A stretch of DNA of 64,000 nucleotides from Paenibacillus polygoni (GTDB lineage Bacteria > Bacillota > Bacilli > Paenibacillales > Paenibacillaceae). The translations under genes and the position numbers were made by a program. The stretch is from contig NZ_CP127162.1 in assembly GCF_030263935.1 (NCBI RefSeq), positions 1,931,501 to 1,995,500 on the forward strand. Reading direction: 5' to 3'. Each line of letters starts with the position of its first letter. Positions within the stretch are counted from its first letter, which is position 1. Below are positions 27,157 to 35,969 of this stretch, one piece after another. Below the pieces are notes generated by a model. The model had not been told where the DNA came from. It saw only the letters and a program-made list of their open reading frames with translations, and did not search any database.

Positions 27157-28947
27157 ATGTATAAACGGATGAACCCGAGGATGAAATTTATACCTTTTGG
27201 TTGGAAATTATTTATTTCTTATCTCGTCTTCATTATTCTCCCGGTCGTGATTTTGGGATATACCGCTAACTCTATTCTGGTTGATTCCATGCGGACACAA
27301 ACCATCACCAATTTACAGGGAACACTTGCCCAGATGAGAGATAATGTCAGCTATAAATTAAGGGATACCGAAAGAATATCAGATATGCTTTACTACGATG
27401 AGGCGCTTGCACTGAGTCTTAGGAGTTCAGAAGAAGGCTGGATTAGTTATGAGAAAACATCGACGACGCTTCTTCCGAAATTTAGGCAAGCGGTTGAATC
27501 AACGAACCAAAAATTATGGTTGTCTATTTATTTACGGGACCTGAACTTACCCGAAGTATATTATGATGCTGGACCGGTAGATTTACTGAAGGTGAAAGGT
27601 AAATATTTTGATGTATATCATGTTAATCGGATTCAATTTGAGGATTGGTATCGAAATTTTCCGCCTGAAAAGTATGGTAAGACAATGAAATGGTCTCAAG
27701 TGGATGATGATAAACAGTTTGAACGAATTTCGTTACTTCGAAGGTTAGTGAATACACTAGATCCGCTTGATTTGAAAGAAATTGGTTTTATTCGCGGCAG
27801 TATCTACCTATCTGAATTGTTTGAAAGTATGGATTATAATAAAATCGGCCCGGGCAGTAGGATAGAGGTTGTCGATCATAATGGCCAAAAAATGTACAAT
27901 TCAAGTGAGCTGAATGCAGAAGGTCATTCTGTCAAGCGCAATGAGAGTGCTTCAAGTGAACTGATTATTCATGAGGAGATACCGGAGCTTGACTGGTCAA
28001 TCACTGCCTATGTCCCTCAAGGGATTTTGGAAAAAGGAGTACAGAAAGTTACCCAGCTTACGCTTTCGATCTGCTTTTTGTTCATAGTATTAATCAGTGC
28101 AGTAGCCGCCTATTTCTCTAGATATATATCGAAAAGATTTGGCAAGCTAATTTCCGTACTTGTTATGTTTCAGCAGGGGGACTACCACAAACGAATTCAT
28201 TATAAAGGAACAGATGAATTTACATTAATTGCAGATGCGCTTAATAAAATGGGGGAGCAAACGGAGCACTTAATTGGAGAAGTATATGAAACGAATCTGA
28301 AAAAAAAGCAGGCCGAACTCGAGTCGCTTCAAGCTCAGATTAATCCCCATTTTTTATATAACACACTTTCTTCGATCAGCAGGTTAGCGAAGTTCGGAAG
28401 AGTGGAGCAGCAACATGAGATGGTCATGAATTTAGCTAAATTTTACCGACTGACCTTAAATGACGGCCAGACCATCATTTCTATTTATAAAGAACTTGAA
28501 CAAGTAAAGGCTTATCTGGATATTCAGAAGGTAAAATACGGTGATCGTATGGAGGTGGATTTTGATATTGATCCTGAGATATTAGGATATGAGACAATAA
28601 AGCTGATTTTACAGCCTTTTATTGAGAACGCATTAGAGCATGCTTGGTGTGGAGATCGAATTTATATCCGTATCATAGGGGAACAGAGAGAGGACAAGAT
28701 CATATTTCAGATCATAGATGATGGGATTGGTATGAAGTCTCAGCATGCACAATCGTTGCTTAAAAAAGATAGAATAAAACCAAAAGGGTATGGAATATGT
28801 AATGTCCATGAACGAATTCAGTTGTCTTTTGGTGAAGAGTACGGTGTAACGATTTATAGTCAGCTGGGGATCGGAACAAATATCACGATTATCATACCAG
28901 TGCAGAAAATGGATGAAATCTCTCCAATGAAATCAGATTTTGGTTGA
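27157..28947 (+). CDS. Sensor histidine kinase, YesM family
   Basis: A 596-residue membrane kinase of the HisKA_internal type. Transmembrane segments near residues 15-37 and 303-325 enclose an extracellular Cache-like sensor domain; HAMP follows, then AQINPHFLYNTL with the phospho-accepting His, the N box LQPFIENALEHA and the G boxes DDGIGM and GYGICN. Together with the YesN-type regulator it likely senses extracellular carbohydrate, possibly through the neighbouring binding lipoprotein. Confidence 0.93.
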   Translation: MYKRMNPRMKFIPFGWKLFISYLVFIILPVVILGYTANSILVDSMRTQTITNLQGTLAQMRDNVSYKLRDTERISDMLYYDEALALSLRSSEEGWISYEKTSTTLLPKFRQAVESTNQKLWLSIYLRDLNLPEVYYDAGPVDLLKVKGKYFDVYHVNRIQFEDWYRNFPPEKYGKTMKWSQVDDDKQFERISLLRRLVNTLDPLDLKEIGFIRGSIYLSELFESMDYNKIGPGSRIEVVDHNGQKMYNSSELNAEGHSVKRNESASSELIIHEEIPELDWSITAYVPQGILEKGVQKVTQLTLSICFLFIVLISAVAAYFSRYISKRFGKLISVLVMFQQGDYHKRIHYKGTDEFTLIADALNKMGEQTEHLIGEVYETNLKKKQAELESLQAQINPHFLYNTLSSISRLAKFGRVEQQHEMVMNLAKFYRLTLNDGQTIISIYKELEQVKAYLDIQKVKYGDRMEVDFDIDPEILGYETIKLILQPFIENALEHAWCGDRIYIRIIGEQREDKIIFQIIDDGIGMKSQHAQSLLKKDRIKPKGYGICNVHERIQLSFGEEYGVTIYSQLGIGTNITIIIPVQKMDEISPMKSDFG

Positions 28948-29005
28948 TTTTACCACAACATTCCTAGTAACATAGGCATAAGAAAGTATAAAGGAGAGAC
29001 ATCTT

Positions 29006-29488
29006 ATGCATGAGCATCGGCTGCTGGATAGTGAACATTCGAAGGAATTGTTCTCTTATTACGGTTTGGCGGTATACTACTCACAAGCCCTAGAACAACA
29101 ACTCGTCAATTTGCTGGTGCTAATGAAGCTGACGCAAGGAAAGATTAGCCCGGAAGAGGAACTTACGAACTTATATTATAAGAAATTAGGAAGTTCCTTA
29201 GGTCAACTGGTTCACGAAATACAGCATAATTTTGATTTCTCAGAAGAGGAAAGTATCCTATTAAATAATATATGGAAAAAACGAAATTATATTGTGCATG
29301 ATTATTTTAAGGAACGAATATTAGAAACCTTCACTCCCGAAGGTCGTTCTCAGATGATTGATGAGCTTATTGAATTTAAAGACCAAGCGCAAAAGCTAGA
29401 GTATAAACTACTGCATTACACTCAAGTTCTGATTAATCAGCTTGAACTCGAAGAGGAGACGGATCAAGAGTTAATCAATGAGGAATGA
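29006..29488 (+). CDS. Uncharacterised helical protein with an HEPN-like RNYIVH motif
   Basis: I do not recognise the family by name. The 160-residue protein looks entirely helical and acidic, with KKRNYIVHDYF at about residues 91-101. R-x4-H followed by an aromatic residue is the active-site pattern of HEPN ribonuclease and AbiF/MAE-type proteins, and the flanking helices (LVNLLVLMK..., LVHEIQHNF...) fit an HEPN bundle. No antitoxin-like gene is adjacent. Start ATG 29006 follows AAGGAGAG. Ends in a bidirectional terminator. HEPN assignment is inference. Confidence 0.6.
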   Translation: MHEHRLLDSEHSKELFSYYGLAVYYSQALEQQLVNLLVLMKLTQGKISPEEELTNLYYKKLGSSLGQLVHEIQHNFDFSEEESILLNNIWKKRNYIVHDYFKERILETFTPEGRSQMIDELIEFKDQAQKLEYKLLHYTQVLINQLELEEETDQELINEE

Positions 29489-29534
29489 GAAGACAGCGAT
29501 TCGGCTGATAGAAATGGAAATTCAAAGGAATAGC

Positions 29535-29596
29535 AAAAACCCTCTTGCAAAATTGTGATTGCTCAGTAAGCAACCGATTTTATAAGAGGGTTTTTT
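29535..29596. terminator. Bidirectional terminator between convergent genes
   Basis: AAAAACCCTCTT (29535-29546) pairs with AAGAGGGTTTTTT (29584-29596); an inner TTGCT/AGCAA hairpin sits in the loop. T runs are present in both directions, serving the HEPN-like gene and the ABC exporter. Confidence 0.85.
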
Positions 29597-29622
29597 ATGT
29601 GAGTTTGTGTATTGGTTATGGA

Positions 29623-31704
29623 TTAATGCTGGGAAGATGTCTGCACTAGAGCTGGATGATTTACTTGATCTGTAACAGTGGAATCAGCGAGTATATTCCC
29701 TTGTTGCAGTTGATACATCTGATAGTATCGTCCGCCAAGCGCCATTAGTTCATCATGATTACCGCGCTCCGCAATCTGCCCTTGGTGAAGAACTAATATC
29801 TGATCACTGCTGCGAATCGTAGAGAGACGATGGGCTATGATAAAAGTCGTTCTCCCTTTTTTCAGAACTTCCAGCGCACTTTGGATGATAGCTTCTGTTT
29901 CTGTATCGATATTAGCCGTTGCTTCATCCAGGATCAGAATAGCAGGATCATAAGCCAGCGCCCTTGCAAAAGAAATCAATTGACGCTGACCAGCGGACAA
30001 GGTACTTCCTTTCTCTACGACAGGCTCGTCAAAACCTTGCGGAAGATGAGAGAGTAACTGTTCAGCACCCACATCCCGCAGGGCCTTTTCAATGGTATCT
30101 CGAGAAATTTTCTTATCATTTAAGCTGACATTGGACGCAATGGTACCCGTAAAAAGATAAGGATCTTGTAGTACGATGCCCATATGTTCTCTAATCCATT
30201 GTTTAGGAAGATCTCTGACATCCTGACCGTCAATCGTAATCGTACCTTTTTGCGGATCATAAAAACGAAACAATAGATTGATAATTGAACTTTTTCCTGA
30301 TCCCGTATGACCAACTAGCGCAACAGTTTCTCCTTGTTTCGCTTCAAAAGATATATTTTTGAGCACATAATCCCTGTTATAAGCGAAGGAAACGTCTTTA
30401 AATTCTACATTGCCAAGATATCTTGGCATAGAACCGTCTGTGACTTGTTCGCCGGTCTCATCCATGAGTTCGAAGACACGACCTGCTGACACCATCGAAG
30501 AATCCAGATTAGCCAGCTGATTCACCATTCCTGTAACCGGCTGGAATAAACGGCTTAGTACATCAACGAATGCGTATAGTACACCAAGAGAGATGAGGCT
30601 TGATCCGTCTATTGAACCTGCACCGAAATAGAGAAGAACAATGGCAAATGCAAGGTTACGAAGTACGTTTACCAGGTTATGAGTGGTGAATGCGTTTAGA
30701 TTAAGCATTTTGTTCTGATGATTCATGTAATCTTCGTTTAATGCTTCAAATTCCTCATATGTTTTCTTCTGACGCCGGAATATACGAATAATGGACATCC
30801 CTTGAATAGATTCATTAATCATGGCATTGATTTCACTTAGTCTCGAACGAATAATTGTATTATATTTGGTTGCAATTTTACGATATAGGACCATCCACAG
30901 CACGAGTAGAGGAACAACAAACAAGGAAATGAGCCCTAACTTTACATCTAAAATGAAGAGAGCAATATAAACCCCGATCATGGTGATAATTCCAGAGAAA
31001 AAATTAGAAAGCACGGCGACAAACAAATCTTTCACTGCTTCTGTATCATTCGTAATTCGAGATACGACTTTCCCTGCTGGTAAATTATCAAAATAATGAA
31101 CAGGAAGTCTTTGAATATGAGCGTATACATCTGTGCGAAGCCGCTGAATGACTTTATTTGCTGAAGATTGCAGCCAGTACGTTTTTCCAAAATCCATAAT
31201 GATTGCGATCACTAGAAATATAAAATAGAGTCCGACTAGCTTATAAATGCCTGGAAGCTCTGGCTTGTAGAAAGCGAACAGCTCATCTACCGATAGAGGA
31301 GATGCCTTATAAGACGCGCTCTGTTCCCCTCGTGTTACGGTGAGGACTCCATTTTCATAAGTAGAATTCCCGCTTTCTATGGTGACGGGTTCATTTACTA
31401 GATAAAAAGAGCGTCCGCTTTGTAAGATACGAATTTCTTCACCTTGTGTTTCTCCTTCATGAAATCGATCATACCGTTTGTAATGCTTTCCATGATATAG
31501 AACTGCATCCTGACCTTGTTCTGACTCAAAGTAAGGTTGTTCGATAGAGAGAACGTGATTATCAATCATATTTTTGGCAATAAACGGAGCAGTAAGGTCA
31601 GCAGCAACCCCGATCGATAACATAATAAGTGCGGCAATGAAGGTACCTTTCGATTTGAGTGCATAGGCAAATAATCTCTTAGTTACGTTTTTTGTATAAT
31701 TCAT
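29623..31704 (-). CDS. bmrD: Heterodimeric multidrug ABC exporter subunit, BmrD (YheH)-like
   Basis: A fused membrane/ATPase half-transporter of 693 residues. The nucleotide-binding domain has Walker A GHTGSGKSS, signature LSAGQRQ and Walker B ILILDEATANID with the catalytic Glu. Between transmembrane helices 1 and 2 is an insertion of about 100 residues (about 45-145), a feature of BmrD (673 residues in Bacillus). It pairs with the BmrC-like subunit encoded 15 bases upstream. Start ATG 31704 follows AGGAGGTG. Likely role: drug efflux induced by ribosome-targeting antibiotics. Confidence 0.88.
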   Translation of the reverse strand: MNYTKNVTKRLFAYALKSKGTFIAALIMLSIGVAADLTAPFIAKNMIDNHVLSIEQPYFESEQGQDAVLYHGKHYKRYDRFHEGETQGEEIRILQSGRSFYLVNEPVTIESGNSTYENGVLTVTRGEQSASYKASPLSVDELFAFYKPELPGIYKLVGLYFIFLVIAIIMDFGKTYWLQSSANKVIQRLRTDVYAHIQRLPVHYFDNLPAGKVVSRITNDTEAVKDLFVAVLSNFFSGIITMIGVYIALFILDVKLGLISLFVVPLLVLWMVLYRKIATKYNTIIRSRLSEINAMINESIQGMSIIRIFRRQKKTYEEFEALNEDYMNHQNKMLNLNAFTTHNLVNVLRNLAFAIVLLYFGAGSIDGSSLISLGVLYAFVDVLSRLFQPVTGMVNQLANLDSSMVSAGRVFELMDETGEQVTDGSMPRYLGNVEFKDVSFAYNRDYVLKNISFEAKQGETVALVGHTGSGKSSIINLLFRFYDPQKGTITIDGQDVRDLPKQWIREHMGIVLQDPYLFTGTIASNVSLNDKKISRDTIEKALRDVGAEQLLSHLPQGFDEPVVEKGSTLSAGQRQLISFARALAYDPAILILDEATANIDTETEAIIQSALEVLKKGRTTFIIAHRLSTIRSSDQILVLHQGQIAERGNHDELMALGGRYYQMYQLQQGNILADSTVTDQVNHPALVQTSSQH

Positions 31705-31719
31705 ATGGAAGACACCTCC

Positions 31720-33465
31720 TTAACGAGTGAGTGTGGATTCGACTTGTTGTCGTACGTATTGTTCTTTATACCAACCATCTTGGTTCAGAAGTTGTTCATG
31801 CGTACCTTGTTCAACAATCTTCCCTTGTTCAAGAACGATGATATGGTCGGCATGTTCTACTGCAGATAATCGATGGGTTGAGATGAGCGTCGTTTTGCCG
31901 GATCTCTGTTCTCGAATATTGGTTATGATTTTTGCTTCTGTACGTGCATCCACCGCGGATAAGGCATCATCAAGAATAAGAATGTCGGGGTCTGAGATGA
32001 ATGCCCTTGCGAGAGACACCCGCTGTTTTTGGCCCCCTGATAAAGCAATTCCTTTTTCACCAACGAGCGTTTCTAGACCATCGGAAAGCGTACCCAAATC
32101 TCCGTCAAACGCCGCGGTGCGAATCGCCTCCATAATCATTTCTTCATTAGCGTGAGGTTTACCAAACTGGATGTTTTCACGTACGGTTTTTGAGAATAAA
32201 ATCTGTTCTTGAGGAACATATCCGATCCAGCTGTGAAGTTGGTCTTTTGCGATGTCATCCATCTTGGTATCGTTAATTAAAAGATCTCCAGAACCAGAAG
32301 GATATTCATGAAGAAGTTGTTTGAGTAAGGTGGATTTCCCGCTTCCTGTTCTTCCGACCACACCAAGCGTCTGGCCTTGATGAATATCAAGGTTAATGTT
32401 GGTCAAATTAGGGACAGTTGAGGTTGGATAACGGAAGTTCAGGTCTTTCATTTGAATGCGTTGAGGTGTATTTACATGTACCGGTTTAGCAGGATCTTGC
32501 ACATCGGGAGCCATATGTAGTGTTTCATTTACCCGGTCAAGGGAGGCATTACCTCGCTGCATGACATTGATCAGTTCCCCAATGGCAAACATCGGCCAGA
32601 TCATCATTCCAAGATACATATTAAAAGACACAAGCTCTCCAAGTGTAATTTCATTTCGAAAAACAAGGTAGATTCCAAAGCCAAGACCGATAATATAACT
32701 GAGTCCAACGAATAGTCGTATGGTAGGTTCGAATAAAGCATCCATTTTAGCAACAGCTAAATTTTTACGATATACATCATCTGTAATCTCATTAAATCGT
32801 TCTTCATCATGTCGTTCTTGTACATAGGCCCGAATAACACGTACACCTGCTACAGATTCAAGGACTTGGTCATTCATTTTTCCAAAAGCATCTTGAGCAA
32901 GAGAGTAGCGCTCATGCACTTTTTTTCCATAGATCATCATGGCTATGGCGATAAAAGGAAGAGGCAGGGTAGCGGCGAGCGTGAGTTTCCAGCTGATCAG
33001 AAATCCCATTGCGAAGAGTACTGTCGTTAAATAGGCCGTTGAGTCGGTTAAGGTCAGCATTCCAAATCCTGCGGTTTGAGCAACAGAGCGAAGATCGTTA
33101 GTAGATCTTGCCATCAAATCGCCTGTGCGATTTCGTTCAAAGAATGGCGGGGTCATGCGAAGCAAGTGGCTCATGAATCTTGATCTAAGTAATTTTTCAA
33201 CGAGGTTTGCTCCTCCAAATAGCTTGTGCATCCAAACATATGTAATAAAGTAGATCGCCAGAATAATACCAAGAATAAGTAAAATATACCGAGTGAGGGC
33301 GGGCCAGGTAATGGAACCGGTGACAATGTCATCAATTGCATGCCCGATCAGCCTTGGCGGGAGCAGTTCAGCAATGCCAACTAGAATGAGCAGCATCAAA
33401 CCAACGATATATCGCTTTCGTTCCTGTTTAAAATACCAGCTTAAATTTTTAAGTACTGCGAACAA
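31720..33465 (-). CDS. bmrC: Heterodimeric multidrug ABC exporter subunit, BmrC (YheI)-like
   Basis: A 581-residue half-transporter (BmrC is 585) with six membrane helices and an ATPase domain: Walker A GRTGSGKST, signature LSGGQKQ, Walker B ILILDDALSAVD. Asp replaces the catalytic Glu after Walker B, the degenerate-site hallmark of BmrC-type subunits in asymmetric exporters. Start TTG 33465 follows AAGGATGAGA. The gene is preceded by a leader ORF and terminator, as bmrC is by bmrB in Bacillus, so expression is probably attenuated. Confidence 0.88.
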   Translation of the reverse strand: MFAVLKNLSWYFKQERKRYIVGLMLLILVGIAELLPPRLIGHAIDDIVTGSITWPALTRYILLILGIILAIYFITYVWMHKLFGGANLVEKLLRSRFMSHLLRMTPPFFERNRTGDLMARSTNDLRSVAQTAGFGMLTLTDSTAYLTTVLFAMGFLISWKLTLAATLPLPFIAIAMMIYGKKVHERYSLAQDAFGKMNDQVLESVAGVRVIRAYVQERHDEERFNEITDDVYRKNLAVAKMDALFEPTIRLFVGLSYIIGLGFGIYLVFRNEITLGELVSFNMYLGMMIWPMFAIGELINVMQRGNASLDRVNETLHMAPDVQDPAKPVHVNTPQRIQMKDLNFRYPTSTVPNLTNINLDIHQGQTLGVVGRTGSGKSTLLKQLLHEYPSGSGDLLINDTKMDDIAKDQLHSWIGYVPQEQILFSKTVRENIQFGKPHANEEMIMEAIRTAAFDGDLGTLSDGLETLVGEKGIALSGGQKQRVSLARAFISDPDILILDDALSAVDARTEAKIITNIREQRSGKTTLISTHRLSAVEHADHIIVLEQGKIVEQGTHEQLLNQDGWYKEQYVRQQVESTLTR

Positions 33466-33545
33466 GGGAATCTCATCCTTTCTAAAATGAACTCGCGATT
33501 ACGTTTTGTTACGATTCAGGGTCTTAGCGCAATCTTATAAACCAC

Positions 33546-33580
33546 AAAAAAGGCATACCGTTCGCTAAACGGTATGCCTT
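33546..33580 (-). terminator. Attenuator terminator before bmrC
   Basis: On the minus strand, a 13-bp perfect stem AAGGCATACCGTT/AACGGTATGCCTT with a 5-nt loop and a run of six T. GTATG (33599-33595) can pair instead with CATAC of the 5' arm (33576-33572), helped by CCT/AGG inside, giving a possible antiterminator. It lies between the leader ORF and bmrC. Confidence 0.88.
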
Positions 33581-33680
33581 CCTATATTCAGGTTCATACG
33601 CAGCAAATGTCACATGCGTGAGCAGAAGTCGCTAATGATTGGATGTGAAAAACAGATGTAAAAGTCGTGAGATACATTTA

Positions 33681-33770
33681 TCACTGTTCAGAATTAATCC
33701 CAATCGTAAGGAGAGGCTGCTCCGTATTCAGTTGTCTGGCTGTAAATAATTCGTCCATAATTCTAAACAT
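33681..33770 (-). CDS. 29-residue leader peptide of the bmrCD operon
   Basis: ATG 33770 to TGA 33681, with a good ribosome site (GGAGAAAGGATG) upstream. The peptide is MFRIMDELFTARQLNTEQ followed by PLLTIGINSEQ. It lies between the promoter and the terminator, in the position of Bacillus BmrB, whose translation controls read-through into bmrCD by ribosome-mediated attenuation. I see no sequence relation to BmrB that I could vouch for; the call rests on position, ribosome site and downstream structure. Confidence 0.65.
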   Translation of the reverse strand: MFRIMDELFTARQLNTEQPLLTIGINSEQ

Positions 33771-33828
33771 CGGAATCATCCTTTCTCCAATTGGTAATTA
33801 ATTCTAACCGAGGAATCGTCTGAAAAAA

Positions 33829-33857
33829 ATATTACCATCTGACAAATTATATGTCAA
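33829..33857 (-). promoter_or_regulatory. Promoter of the bmrCD leader
   Basis: Minus strand TTGACA (33857-33852), 17-nt spacer, TAATAT (33834-33829). TGACA/TGTCA (33856-33852 and 33844-33840) form an inverted repeat inside it, a possible operator. Confidence 0.65.
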
Positions 33858-33995
33858 ACAATTTCAAATAAATTACATATGTTGGGTGTTTCAAAAATTG
33901 TTCTCTATTTTATACATCATTCATACGGCTTAAGTATGACTTGAAGGGAATCAATATGATAATATAAAAACAAACGATGAGGAGTTGACATAACG

Positions 33996-34289
33996 ATGAG
34001 CATACACGTAACGGAAGCAGCGGCAGAATGGTACAAGAAAGAGCTTGGAATAACAGATGGCGAAGCCATTCGATTTTTTGCTCGGTACAGCTCTGGCGGA
34101 GGTCTACATCCGGGCTTCTCACTCGGCATAGCTGTAGAACAACCCGAAGAACCGATTGACCGAACAGAAGTTTCAGGCATCACTTTCTTTATGGAAGAGC
34201 AAGACTACTGGTATTTGAAGGGTCACCGTTTGGATGTAACCTATGTGGAAGCAGAAGATGATATCTTGTACCGATACGAAACAGAATAA
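33996..34289 (+). CDS. HesB/YneR-family protein without Fe-S cysteines
   Basis: A 97-residue protein of the HesB-like (YneR/YfhF) family. It has the family frame VTEAAAEWYKKEL, RFFARYSSGGGLHPGFSLG, ITFFMEEQDYWYL and LDVTY, but none of the three cysteines by which IscA-type proteins bind iron or clusters. The family role is unknown. Start ATG 33996 follows GAGGAGTTGA. It diverges from the bmrCD leader; the promoter was not clear. Confidence 0.8.
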   Translation: MSIHVTEAAAEWYKKELGITDGEAIRFFARYSSGGGLHPGFSLGIAVEQPEEPIDRTEVSGITFFMEEQDYWYLKGHRLDVTYVEAEDDILYRYETE

Positions 34290-34343
34290 CGAAGTTGAAG
34301 TCACTTAATTGCTTGTAGCTTACAGACAAGGAGGGAGGTCCTC

Positions 34344-34784
34344 GTGAATTCCAAAAAAGGAGATCTTGGGCAATTTGTAATGAAAAGATCCTTGATTGCA
34401 GTAAAAGCTGCAGTTGTCGTCTTGAACAAACAGGGTAAAATTTTACTTCAACAGCGTGCTGACGATGGTTTATGGTGCATACCTCTTGGCAACATGAAAC
34501 CTGGCGAGATATTAGAAGAGACTGCGCTGCGTGAGTTATGGGAAGAAACAGGACTTAGAGCGGAAGGCATGAAGCTCGAATCACTGCTGTCTGGTCCAGA
34601 ACTGAAGCGAACGTTTGCTACTGGAGACGAAGAGTATGATCTGATTGCAGTTTATTCTGCGCAAGGCCTGCTCTCTTCGGAACTAGATTACGGGGCTGTC
34701 AAAGAAGGGCCTTTGCGCTTTTTTGCAAAAGAGGAAACTCCAGAGCTTTGTCCAGTTACAAGTATGATGCTTTCTCGGCTATGA
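34344..34784 (+). CDS. NUDIX hydrolase
   Basis: A 146-residue single-domain NUDIX hydrolase with a complete box, G-NMKPG-E-ILEETAL-REL-W-EE-T-GL (about residues 49-71), so it should hydrolyse a nucleoside-diphosphate-linked compound. VVLNKQGKILLQQRADDGLW is the usual first strand pair of MutT/ADP-ribose pyrophosphatase-like members. Start GTG 34344 follows AAGGAGGGAGG; ATG 34380 is an alternative. It may be co-transcribed with the HesB-like gene 54 bases upstream. Confidence 0.88.
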   Translation: MNSKKGDLGQFVMKRSLIAVKAAVVVLNKQGKILLQQRADDGLWCIPLGNMKPGEILEETALRELWEETGLRAEGMKLESLLSGPELKRTFATGDEEYDLIAVYSAQGLLSSELDYGAVKEGPLRFFAKEETPELCPVTSMMLSRL

Positions 34785-34793
34785 GTACACAAA

Positions 34794-34827
34794 AATAGCC
34801 TCTCCTGTGTCAGCAGGGGAGGCTATT
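34794..34827. terminator. Bidirectional terminator
   Basis: AATAGCCTCTCCTG pairs with CAGGGGAGGCTATT. The T run is best on the minus strand (TTTTTG), serving the convergent gene at 34853. Confidence 0.8.
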
Positions 34828-34852
34828 CTTGTGCTGTAAACCAAATAAAAAG

Positions 34853-35365
34853 TCAAGATTCCGTAAAGTCGTTATTTTCGACAGCATATTCAAAATCATC
34901 AATATCATAAATTTGAACAGGCACCTTTGCTTCAAGAATTCGTGAAATCCATTCGACTTGATCTGTCAGAAGCGGAGTTTTAAAGCGCTGGGAGGTAAGA
35001 AGCAGTTCTGTCTCAATGGGATCAAAGGAATCACCTAGCGCAGCGGTATCGAGGGCGTTCACGATACGTATGGAAACTAGATCACTTAGCAGTATGGGTG
35101 AACTTAGCGCCCAAGGAACTTGAAGGGCTCTCCGTATTTTTTTCTGATTAAGCGGTTCTTCAAAGTATTGAAGCAGCTGACTTATTTTTTTCTTTACATG
35201 CTGATCCTCATGTTTCGATTCCATAAGCGGATCGAGGCTTGTTTGTAATTCGTATAATTCCACCACCGTGGTATAAGGTAACAGATATTCAACAGGCGCT
35301 GATGGCGCCAGTAACTGACCATATATAGCGATCATCACGGCTTCCGTAACCAGTGTTCGTGGCAT
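34853..35365 (-). CDS. Uncharacterised protein
   Basis: I do not recognise a characterised family. The 170-residue soluble protein starts MPRTLVTEAVMIAIYGQLL, has a mixed helix/strand pattern, and ends in an acidic segment (QIYDIDDFEYAVENND). Start ATG 35365 follows GCAGGAGGATT; the frame continues 16 codons upstream without a ribosome site. It is followed by a terminator and separated from the DUF441/ypdA pair by another, so it is probably monocistronic. No function is proposed. Confidence 0.7.
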   Translation of the reverse strand: MPRTLVTEAVMIAIYGQLLAPSAPVEYLLPYTTVVELYELQTSLDPLMESKHEDQHVKKKISQLLQYFEEPLNQKKIRRALQVPWALSSPILLSDLVSIRIVNALDTAALGDSFDPIETELLLTSQRFKTPLLTDQVEWISRILEAKVPVQIYDIDDFEYAVENNDFTES

Positions 35366-35474
35366 TTGGGTAATCCTCCTGCTGCTGCGATGTATTTTTC
35401 TTGTTTTTGTCAATTGTTATGAGTATACCATATATCACTTTAGCTATATAGCTTAACAGCGGGGGGAGCATAAC

Positions 35475-35508
35475 AAAAGACCATCCCTTTGGATAAAAGA
35501 GATGGTCT
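35475..35508 (-). terminator. Terminator of the ypdA-DUF441 unit
   Basis: Minus strand AGACCATC/GATGGTCT stem with a 14-nt loop, followed by TTTTG. Confidence 0.75.
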
Positions 35509-35520
35509 ATTCGTGCTGTA

Positions 35521-35964
35521 TTAGGATTTACCAATCAGTAAGGATAAGATCCCCGCAGCAATGAGCGGACCCACAGGGACGCCTCTAAACAGAGCGACAC
35601 CAAGCACGGTTCCAATAAGCAGTCCAGCCACAACGGTAGGTTGCCCACTCATTAGGCTGGCGCCACGGCCGCCAAGGTAGGCTACTAGCATACCAATAGC
35701 AATGGCAAGAAGTGACTTCCAGTTTAGAAAAGTGGAGCCCAGCGTATCCAGGCTGATCTTCCCGCTGGCCAGAGGAGCCATGACGCCAATCGTAAGTATG
35801 ATAATGCCAATGGTCAGACCGTACTTCTCAAGCCACGGAAAAGCTTGCTGCATACCGGTTACCCGGATAAGCAGAAGAACAACCACGGCAATTGTAATCG
35901 GGGTATTACTGCTGATAATCCCGAGAGCTGCAAAGGCTAACAGCAAAAGGGAAGTGACATCCAT
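35521..35964 (-). CDS. DUF441 (YtwI-like) membrane protein
   Basis: A 147-residue very hydrophobic protein with four to five membrane segments and the DUF441 motifs [23 protein letters not shown] and [14 protein letters not shown]. The function of the family is unknown. I chose ATG 35964: the ribosome site AAGGAAGG lies 9-10 nt upstream, whereas ATG 35973, which overlaps the ypdA stop as ATGA, directly abuts it. Translational coupling to ypdA is likely either way. Confidence 0.88.
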   Translation of the reverse strand: MDVTSLLLLAFAALGIISSNTPITIAVVVLLLIRVTGMQQAFPWLEKYGLTIGIIILTIGVMAPLASGKISLDTLGSTFLNWKSLLAIAIGMLVAYLGGRGASLMSGQPTVVAGLLIGTVLGVALFRGVPVGPLIAAGILSLLIGKS

Positions 35965-35969
35965 TGTTT

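Noticed and set aside
32812..32830. CTATGTAC (minus strand) as an RTP Ter core
   Set aside because: It is inside the bmrC coding sequence and the rest of the Ter consensus does not match.
33996..34289. Fe-S carrier function for the HesB-like protein
   Set aside because: The three cluster cysteines of IscA/HesB carriers are missing.
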